64,000 nucleotides of DNA, taken from positions 248,001 to 312,000 of the forward strand of contig CADCXC010000037.1 of assembly GCA_902806595.1 (NCBI GenBank), in the 5' to 3' direction. Positions 55,158 to 64,000 of this stretch are shown piece after piece. The translations under genes and the position numbers were made by a program. Position 1 is the first letter of the stretch. Each line of letters begins with the position of its first letter. Below the pieces are notes generated by a model. It had not been told where the DNA came from. It made no database searches and worked only from the letters and a program-made list of their open reading frames with translations. This DNA is from Pyrenopolyporus hunteri (taxonomy: Eukaryota; Ascomycota; Sordariomycetes; Xylariales; Hypoxylaceae).

Positions 55158-58100
55158 GGGCGCGCGCGAGCAGGCGGAGTGAAGATGCAGTAATATTAAT
55201 GGTGAGTCACCCATATTACTTACTACATGGTGGCATATGCCACCCTTCAATTTATGCAGGTGGCTAACTCGACGACCCTCGCCAATAGAGTACGACTTTT
55301 ACGCTTATGAAGATTTATGATGAATATACCCCCCCCAACGATACCCCCGGAATGAAATACAGCCAAGCCGCCGAAACGGATCGGTGTTGACGCCGCGGAA
55401 CGCCATCGTCCCGCGCCACACGGCCGCTCACCGGTTGCGGTTGAGAGCGAGTTTACCTATCTATCTACATATACCCCCTCCTTTCTTGAGAAAGATGTGT
55501 CACCACGGCTTGCATGGGGAAAGTCACAGCACGACAGATATATCATTTTTTTCCAGCGCCTGGTTTGACGCCACCCGCCCCCCTCCTTTCTACTCCGTTT
55601 GGGAAATCAATCGATGGACGCCGCCGGACACCTACCCACCTACCTCTGCACACCTACTTGCTAGGTACCTCGTGGGTAGTTCCGGGAACTGTGTCTTAGC
55701 TAGCCACCCACCCCCTTTTGGTTGGGGGCGCACAGTTTCGCGGCATTTGGGAAGAAGTTTGGTTGAGGAATTTTTAGTGTGCAAGTGTGCAGTTGACAGT
55801 GGGGGGTATCTCGCATGCCCAGAGGCTTTTCCGAGCAGGGATGCGCGGCACTATCGTTTTCTTCGGTTCTCGAAATGTAGTATTTTTATTTGTTCAGGAT
55901 TTTGTGCGCGTGCGATACGTCTGGCGGTGAGCGAGAGGATGAGGGGCAGAGGAGAAGCGGTTTAGGAAAGTGACCTGTGTGCGTTGGGATACGCGATGGG
56001 GCCAATGGAGGAAGCGGGCTCGTGGAAGCAAGTCAAACAGGACGGATTGACCCGGGTATTCGGGATTTGGTGTTGTGATTGGATGAGGAGTGGGAATTTC
56101 CCAGTTGCGAGTTGCACGAAACCACCGGGTCGCAAGCCAATTGGCTGCGCGCCTAGTTGATGCCTGTGTTGGGAAGACAGGCAGACGATGGGGGCGCACA
56201 AAGGCCTCGTAATATTTATTAGGTAGCTTAGTGTAGTTGAAATGAAATCTTGAAAAAGGAAATGTCATTGTCTTGGTTTGCAGTATGTGATCGAGTATCT
56301 TTAACCTATTAGTACTGATTAGTTCTAAAGCCAGTGTTGGAATAGTTTGCGATTTGGTGAAACCATACCCTACGTATATCAGCCCTTAATACGGAATACA
56401 GATACAGGTTGAACGCGGTCAACACGGGCGGGACGGAAGACATGTAGTAAATACCTACATGTAATAGGAAACGTCGGTTACTTCTTTAATCTACATCGTG
56501 ACATATTCTGCTACGAATTTTCTAATTTCTGTAATTAAATTCACACTTGGTTGAGCCTACCCGTCCGCAAGGCGTGTGTAAACCGTCTTGGTATTCGATT
56601 AATTACTATGGAATATATTCTAGGTAGAGCGTATCGGCGCAAGGGATACTAATTCTAGCCACCCGGAATCGCGTTTTGGGGATAGCGCGTCAGCCTGCCC
56701 ATTTATTTCCAATAACTTTATCAGACTTAGGGTTGTGGTGATCTTTGCAGACGGGACTGGCGGGACGCACGTTGATCGTCTTTGACGGACATGGGAACGC
56801 ATAGGATCGACTTTCCCTATCGAGCCGTGGCTGACAGGGGGTTAGGAACAGAGTCGGAGAAACCCTTGCCCTGGCCTCCGTGGCATTCGCAAGTAAGAGT
56901 GGTGGTAGAAGTGGTGATGATATGGATATCACACCGTTGTTGACCGTTTAACGGTACGGGGACAAGACCAAATCAACATGACCTCATTATGGGGATTCAT
57001 GTATGCATTCATGTATGCTGCGTACCCGGTGAACGTCCCATCTGCAGCAGTTATCTTAAAGTGGGTTTGTACCTAAGCATAGAAGCGAGTACCTAAATTG
57101 AGCTGTGGTTAGCATTGCGGTTGGGAGCGTGTAATCTAATTTGCCTAGGGTCACGATGCTGTTCGAGTTCACTGAGGGGGGAAGGATTTCAATCGCGTGG
57201 CCGGCGTCGGAAAGAAGGTCAACGTTGGGCATGGAAATGGACCGGGTGGGAGTGGCCGGCACCAATCAAGGAGATTAGCATTGCCTTGACCGACTATCGT
57301 TCTTCCCAGGCCGAGCCTTCAGCATTGGTTGGCCCTTGACCGCCGGAACATTTGTTGACTGTGGATTGTCTCGCTTCGTGCTTGACGCCACCCTTTAGGG
57401 CAGCGCCGTCAAGCCCCACGATAGCTGTTGGACGTTTCGAAGGAAGACAAAACGAAATGGAGTTTAAGGATTCAATGTTGTATATCCAAGCTTAGACACG
57501 ACCGATCGTGGCGTCTTCACAAGACGCCGAGTATCTCGTATCTGAACTGGACAGGGGGAGACTGAGTACCCCACGCACAGCCAGAACATCTATGTTGTCT
57601 TACGCTGCCGACGATGTGGTGCCCATTATCTCACGCTAGTGATGAGCTCTATCACTACATGTATGTAGATGTAGAAGCGCAAGCCATCACACGATACGGC
57701 CTAGCTACGGCCTAGCTTTTACCAGATCAGCGCGGGATCACCAGACCCAGCTTCTAAGATTGGCGACATGGGCCAGTTTCCAAGCGGAGGAGGTTAGGGA
57801 GATCAAACCCTATATACAAATATATGGAAAGTCTTATCTTAACTGGGCACACATGCTAGCGAAGTGTGTTCCCAGATAGATACCTAATTCCACATTGTCG
57901 TGACGAATTTTCGGGGCTCCCCGCATGTGATATTTAGACGAAGCCACTTAGTTTATGTTGTTTTTGTGCGAGGTTAGTGCTATCACCTCGCCAAGTCGTG
58001 ATCCGGAAACAAGGGTCGAATCACCCGCGCAAGGTCTTGCTTGACCTGAGATAATCACATACGCCGCTCGATCACGTACGTCGAAGCCCCCCCCCAGTTA

Positions 58101-59106
58101 AAGAACACTAAAGAATAATCCGCAATCTTTTGGATGGGGGGCCCGTACGGACCGTTCCTATTAAGGAGCTACAGCGGAACGTAGCCGAAGCAAGATTCCC
58201 GACGCGGTCCCCGCCGCTCTCGCTTTGCGCTCTCATTGAGTTTGGGAGAATTGGCTTAACCCCCTTAATCAACGAGATGCCAATGGCTGTGAACTCCAAC
58301 GCCAATTGCCTAGCTACCGACAGACGGGTCTAGATGTGCTCTATATGTACCACCAATACAGCGGGTAGGGTAACGTTCACTACTACTTCAGGGGTCCCCA
58401 GAATGGGGAGAGGTATCCTACACTAATCGTACCTACACTACTCGCAAAGAGATCTCAGCCTTTATGACTGTCGTAGCCTTGTGATGGGTCAGGGTAGTAT
58501 TTGTCATTTCGGCCTGTGGTGGTCGGTTGTGTCGCTGGTATGTCGATGTGGAGGGCAGATGGCATCATAACGACGATGAAAAGAGATTTGGGGAGGAGGA
58601 TGGGTGTAAAAAAGAAAAACCTTCAATAAGGGGGGTAAGCCGGGTCGTATCGTACCTACATAATAATACATTGCGTTCTTATGTTCTATCCGCCTACATG
58701 TAGCTTTGCATTATATCTTGGGTATGACAATATGCAAGGGACAAGGAACTGGAGGCGAGGAGAATGCGTAATCGGCCAACTTGGAACGAGGCTGCAAGTC
58801 AATGAAATCGATAGCAGAAAGCAGATGGCAGACAAGTTGCAAGATTACTAGGTACTGTAGGCCGCTCTTCTTGCGACCTTGCGGGGTTGACATGAGAAAT
58901 GTTCCTAATGCGCGACACCTGCAATCCCCGAACCGATCCTGGGCGCTGGGTTGTGGTACAGATGGCTCTAAAATACGGTCTCCTTACTAATTCTGAGGCA
59001 TTTCATATATAGTATCCAGGAATTCGTGCGAGGCCGGAAGGTGTAGCACGATAATCACGCCTCTGCTGTAGCATCGTCGGTGAGTGTCGATTGACGACTG
59101 CTATAC

Positions 59107-59139
59107 TATGCGTACGAACGCACGAACGCACGAACGCAC
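59107..59139. repeat. ACGAACGC tandem repeat
   Basis: About four head-to-tail copies of an 8-bp unit (CGAACGCA). Confidence 0.8.
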
Positions 59140-59978
59140 GCTACATGTACCTAGGTGGTATTATGGAGCGTTCAGATTGATGAACATCCCCATACTTTCC
59201 CTTGGGGGCGGTTGTGGGGAGGGACGGATGACGTCGTCCTCGTCGGAAATTGTACCGTCCACGATGCAATATGCTGAAAGCTTGAAGTTTTAGATTTCGT
59301 CTTATAGTACGAAACCGTTAGCTCGTGTATACAACCCGCCTTGCATCGCTGTATCTGGGGGATCTCACTTCGAGCTATTCATGCACCCAGGTATACAGAT
59401 ATATATCTGTTGGTGCGCGTGCTCATCATAACGAGATAATAATAACAGCTACCATGCATAACTGGATCTAACTACCTACCTGGTACGTTTCCTAATCGAG
59501 CTCCAGCTCTAGCTCTAGCTGCCACGAGCCTCGACTTTCCCCGTCTCTACGGCACTGCGCTGCTTGGAGAACCACTTACCTCGTACCCATTCCTATTTTA
59601 ACAACAGAAGCATGTCGCCAACGAACTCGAACTCCAGTTAGCGACCAGCATTAGCAGCACGACGTCAGACGTCGTGTTCCCTGTTCTATGGTTCAGGGTT
59701 GAAGGCGCAGTATTAAAAGGTGCGTGCTACAGGCAAGGTAACGTGGATAGGCTGCTGGCACCCATCGGTGAGGAAACGAGAGTCACGACGTCTATGTGCG
59801 CATGGGATGATCTTGCGTGGTGGGGTACATGTAGCTGTTGAGTCCATGGTAATGTATGCGGCAAAGTTTTACCTGTCTTTCCCTTCAGGGTCTTGAGGTC
59901 CACCGAGAGAATTGTTCGATGGATATAAGACATTGCCGGAGGATGTAAGTGGGGGGAGAGGGATGAAAGAGATGGAGT

Positions 59979-60001
59979 AGGGAGGGAGGGAGGGAGGGAG
60001 G
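59979..60001 (+). repeat. GGGA tandem repeat with G-quadruplex potential
   Basis: Five consecutive GGGA units plus flanking G residues on the plus strand. This meets the usual four-G3-tract pattern with one-base loops. Confidence 0.8.
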
Positions 60002-62099
60002 AATAATACGTTAAATAAAAAAAAGGGAATCGTCAGAGTGCTGTTGTGTTGTACATACAATCGTGATATATATCAATTGGAGGTATGTGATATTATTATG
60101 TAGTACTTAAAGGGGGTTAGAGGTGAAGCAAGTTTATTTCTACTGTCCTCTTCTCCGTCAGACATGTATGTATGGAGATAGATAGATAGGTAAGTAGGTA
60201 CATAATAATATAAAGAAAAAAGCAAAAATTAAAGAAGAAAAAAAGATACAAAACCAAAGGGAATCGCTGTTCGATGACCCTTGCATCCGTCTACCAACGA
60301 AGTTCCTCGTCACTCTCTTTTACCGCCGCGCCGAGCCCCAGTCGATACGTTATAGCCAATCATCCCGTCTCGCTCCAACCCCCCCTTGCCGGCAACGGGC
60401 CAATCCTAGCTTCTAACCGCCCTTTCACCACAGTCGGCGCTACTGCGAGGAACAATGCTCGTCAACATCCATTCTCACTTGTCCAATGCCAACCCACTTG
60501 TCCCATTACCCTTTACCCAACCACATGTCACAGCTTGCTTTCTCCTCAGTAGCTCAGAAGAATAGCCAAATGAGTCCTGCTATCCTCCTACGCTAGACGT
60601 CTAGGCTAGCAGCTTCGAATAAGGGAAACCCAGCCATTCATACTTTGAGGCGACGCCGTAGCCACTTGTACACGGTCATGCTACGCAACTAATGCCCCGG
60701 TCGCCCTCGATGTACCCTCGACATCCGACGCCTCGTCGTCGCTTGCAGTGCCCTGAACCTCAAACCGCCCCCAGATGTTCCTTTTTGGGGGGAGGGCTGG
60801 GGGGAGGAGAGGGGGGGCCCAATGTCCGCAGATCGCTCTTCTGGATAACCCGTTCGCATGGTACCTCGAACACACCTCAACGCATGAGCGAGGCCCATAT
60901 CGACGTCCGCCTTTGACGTCTTCATTCATGCAATTCTCTATTTCGAGCTCTCCCGCCAAGTGGCGAAGCCGAACGAGCCTCAAAAGTCGCTGTCGAGCCG
61001 TCGAGAGGCGGGAGAGAGGCGAGGCTAATTATATCAAAGTATTCATGTACTGTACCCTTCCGCTCTCCCCTGTCTTTGCATGATCCATCGCACTACTGTA
61101 TTATGGACGATTCGATCACCTTACTACCCTGAACTGTACCCTGTCCACTCGGCAGGCGATGGCTGATCAGACCCCTGCGAGATGCTGCCAATGTATGTAT
61201 GTAGACCTGGGCTTAGCCGGACCCGTATCCGCTCAGATATGGCCGCTCGGTTCTTTACTACGTAGTATATGCGATCTGGGCCATTGAGAGCTCAGAACAA
61301 CGCTCTTTAGGCGCTGGACCTCTTGACAGCGATACACGTCTTATTTGCTCTCGCACACCCCCCAAGCTCGACCGAGCATGCCGTTCCTCTCACTACTTCT
61401 TCTTATTCAAACGCGCTTGTCCCTTTTTCCTTTTCCCTATTGTATACGACCCAAGGATCTGATGCAACAGACTGGCGTCTCCAAGCCGTCCTGATTCAAA
61501 TATAGTGACACTGCCGCTACTGTAGCACGCTCCCACGAGGAAATAATCGGATTAGCACACCTCTGTGTGACATACCCGATTCTCTCCGCCTCTGGCCGTC
61601 CCCTTCTTAACTTCCAACCTCTACAACCTCCATCCCAGGGTTCTAAGAAGAGACAGGAGCATCAGCACCCTTCCGAGCCGGCGCAACATTACCAGCGTGC
61701 TATCGTGGTACTCGACACCATCTCCCGAGCTAATTGCGCTTCTAGTTCTCGTGGAATCGGCCCCATAGCTCTGGCACGCGGATCGTGGGAAGAAAAAAAA
61801 AAAGACGACTCATCCGGGAACGGGCAGGTTTAGGTGTTGCGTGTGATGTTCGGGGACCGAATTGTGTAGCGCCCCCGCTTGCTTGGAAACTGGGAGTATT
61901 ATCTCGCGGGCATACTCGCAAGTTGAGGTGAGTTCCATGGACCGTCTGCCTCCGTTTTTGCGCGAAGGGTCTAGTTTACAAGAGCCCCCTATCCCAATTC
62001 GCTCTTAGCTTGGGCGGATGGCTCTTCAGTCATATCATACCATATCATACATCATATTCCCCCTTCATGCTAATATGTTGGTAGGTGACTTACACCACA

Positions 62100-64000
62100 A
62101 TGTCGTCCTCGAGCTACCAAACGATGTCTCGGCATCGCAATACTTCCACGAGTTCCGCCGGGCGCTCTTCGAGGACAGGAAAGGCGGTTCCCGAGCCGAG
62201 AGAGTTTACATCGCCGACGACTCTCGTCAGATACTTTGATCCTACGGCTGCAACGGCCTCGATGCTGTTGTACGGACGTGAGTTGAAGAGCAAGTCTATC
62301 TATTATGGGTTCGGCAGCTAATACCTTAAACAGAGGGTAACTCCGTCGTAGTTGCGCATCATGACACCCTGACAATTGAGAGGCGGTTCTCACGCCATTC
62401 GGCCGAGGTACATCTCTTGGCTGTAGACACGCAAAGCGAAATGGGAGCCGGTAGGCTAGTTGTCAGTTATGATGCGGATATGACCGCTATTGTTTGGGAC
62501 TTGATGACAGGTGACGAAGTGGCCCGGTTTGCTTCGTATGAAACTCTTACCTGCGCAGCTTGGATGCGGAACGGGAACGTCGCATTTGGTATGTTCTCCA
62601 TGCAAGCGAAGATTCCCGTTGACCTCGGACTGACGTTATGATCGTAGGCAACACGCAAGGAAATGTCATTCTCTTTGAGCCTACTACCTCTGAGCATATT
62701 TCCGCACGCACGATCGACCAAATACCAATATCTGCTCTCGCCCCAGCAGCAGACTGTAGAACCTTTGCTATTGGGTATGTTTCGTCTCCCTCACCATTTC
62801 TGAATTTCGCGTCACACTTGAGGCCTCCTCTTGGCTAATTCATATCAAAGGTACCAAAACGGCTCTCTCCTGATAGCCACTCTTCAGCCACGGTTTACGA
62901 TTCTGCATAATTTGAGCACGTCGAGATCCCCGTCACCGATTGTCAACCTTGCATGGCACGCATCGTCCTCCCGCCAAAAGTCGGACATGCTGGCTGTGCA
63001 GACTAACGACGGCGACCTGAGGGTCTGGAGTGTGGCGAAATCGTTCAGTAGCGAAGACCCGGCAAAGGTAGTGAGAATATTGAAACGCACGGAGAATTAT
63101 ATGAATGGTCCCAACTGGATGGGTTGGTCTAAGAACGGCCGCATCATCCAGTACTCCGAAGGGTAGGGCACACCAGTACACAAGCACAGCTACGCGCGCG
63201 CTAAATCTACACGATGCTAATGATATCATTCGGTACAGGGAGACCCTCTCGTGGGATGTTCGTACAAAGCATGTTACCAGTGACAGCATCCCGACCCTTG
63301 AGCACGTCCGCGGCCTGGCCGTGTACGGGCCGGGTGCGACCTTGTTCACCCTTGGTGCCAATAACACCGTCCAGCAGTTTGACCTGAACACGCCATCCAT
63401 GATGGTGGCTAACGTCCAACATCCTGCTAACCTTTTGCCACCGTCTCCGCCAGTCTCCATCGAGGAGCAGCCTGAGCAGGGCGTCGTGATTATCGGTACT
63501 TCAGAGTCAGACTCGTCGATCCCTGTTAATCCTGAAATCTCCGAGAGTGACGATGACCATCTTTCGCCGTTCGCCAGGCTGGCCCGCGGGGCAGACCCCA
63601 CTACTGACGCTTACGAGCAGGACAGGTCTCAGACGGCGAGCCCGGTATCCGTGAGGAGCCGCTCGTCTACCATTTCCAAGTCTTCCCATGGCTCCGCCTA
63701 TCGAGGTCGGTATCAGCCCTCGGTCGTATCGCGTGGCATGACCGAGAATACCTATATTTCTGCTGGGTCCTCTCTTCGATCCTCGGCCATGCCTCCGTAT
63801 GGCGACAAGGATGCCTACTCAATAAGCAGTATTAGTTCCGCCTCGATGACTTCATCTACGCGTTCTCATCGCCGGCCCTCGCGGTTGAGGAACGAAGTCC
63901 TGCCTAGTCCCGACGAGTCCAAAGTCAACGATCTCTTCAAATTCACAAGGAGCCGACTCCATGATATCCCTTACAAGCGCCCTCCTCAATTTGACCAGAC
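62100..64000 (+). CDS. WD-repeat protein, 3' end beyond the window
   Basis: Exons 62100-62277, 62334-62588, 62648-62774, 62851-63162 and 63239 to beyond 64000; all joins are in phase. The N-terminus is Ser-rich (MSSSSYQTMSRHRN). WD40-like blades follow: YDADMTAIVWDLMTGDEVARF, GNTQGNVILFEPTTSEHI, VQTNDGDLRVWSVAKSF, SEGETLSWDVRTKHV and TLGANNTVQQFDLNTPSMM. After about residue 330 the protein becomes a long Ser/Pro-rich region (SPVSVRSRSSTISKSSHGS) ending in the window at PYKRPPQFDQ. WD propellers are protein-interaction platforms; I cannot assign this one to a pathway. The start at 62100 is the first in-frame ATG (context ACAATGTC). Confidence 0.82.

Larger units (their letters stand above)
55158..62099. 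other. 7-kb gene-poor region
   Basis: No exon is supported. A 193-codon frame at 55384-55965 begins with a non-ATG codon and has no protein-like features; it is more likely 3' UTR or spacer. Smaller frames near 60274-61083 and 61567-61833 are similar. Simple repeats lie at 59107-59139 and 59979-60001. Polypyrimidine stretches and a CATATCATA repeat (62030-62055) precede the WD-repeat gene. Confidence 0.5.

Noticed and set aside
54723..55267. Long frames on both strands over the 54687 gene
   Set aside because: Shadows of the GC-rich coding frame; composition is biased (Arg/Ala/His or Leu/Ala runs) with no domain.
55384..55965. 193-codon plus-strand frame
   Set aside because: Starts at TTG, lies just 3' of the 54687 gene, has low-complexity composition and no splice or domain evidence.
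1..64000. CRISPR arrays, bacterial operons, ribosome binding sites and prophage
   Set aside because: No regularly spaced repeats were seen, and intron-rich genes show this is fungal nuclear DNA.

Overview
This is nuclear DNA from a filamentous ascomycete (Pezizomycotina, probably Sordariomycetes). Most genes are split by short GT-AG introns of about 50-135 bp with intact reading-phase continuity. The gene content is typically fungal: a HET-domain protein, a Polycomb Su(z)12 subunit, a maltose-type MFS permease, Fet3/Ftr1 iron uptake and a DUF726 hydrolase. Gene-poor stretches are AT-rich or carry a dispersed palindromic motif of the TACCTAGGTA / TAGGTACCTA type. The species cannot be fixed from the sequence alone. 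No bacterial features (operons, ribosome binding sites, CRISPR) are present.

Layout. 0-6.6 kb: a HET-domain gene (minus), a degenerate stretch with possible gene relics, and a three-exon DUF726/TMCO4-type alpha/beta hydrolase. 6.6-8.0 kb: AT-rich, empty. 8.0-10.2 kb: F-box/LRR-like protein (minus). 13.0-15.3 kb: a PRC2 Su(z)12 homologue ending in a PHD finger that is split by an intron. 16.5 kb: a small secreted or membrane protein. 18.5-20.8 kb: an eight-exon sugar transporter. 21.1-23.0 kb: splicing factor SF3B2/Cus1 (minus). 24.2-26.0 kb: a triose-phosphate-translocator/Sly41 family transporter. 26.9-28.9 kb: mitochondrial ATP synthase beta with seven exons.

29.6-35.2 kb is the most coherent functional unit. 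It holds a divergently transcribed pair encoding the multicopper ferroxidase Fet3 and the iron permease Ftr1, the two halves of the high-affinity reductive iron uptake complex. Three perfect ATCWGATAA-type sites, the binding sequence of the fungal iron-responsive GATA repressor (SreA/Fep1/Sre), lie in the shared intergenic region. Just downstream of ftr1 is a non-coding 588-bp inverted-repeat element flanked by an 8-bp target-site duplication (a MITE).

36.4-44.7 kb: a BTB-like protein, ESCRT-III Vps24 (minus), the Hsp90 co-chaperone p23/Sba1, a small GC-rich hypothetical open on both strands, and an intron-containing tRNA-Thr(AGU). From 44.7 kb to 62.1 kb (over 17 kb) only one small gene (156 aa, at 54.7 kb) can be supported; the rest is intergenic sequence with microsatellites and dispersed palindromes. 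A WD-repeat gene starts at 62.1 kb and runs off the right edge.

Exon boundaries were placed by eye from GT/AG sites, reading-phase continuity and remembered family sequences. They were not tested by alignment or RNA data.
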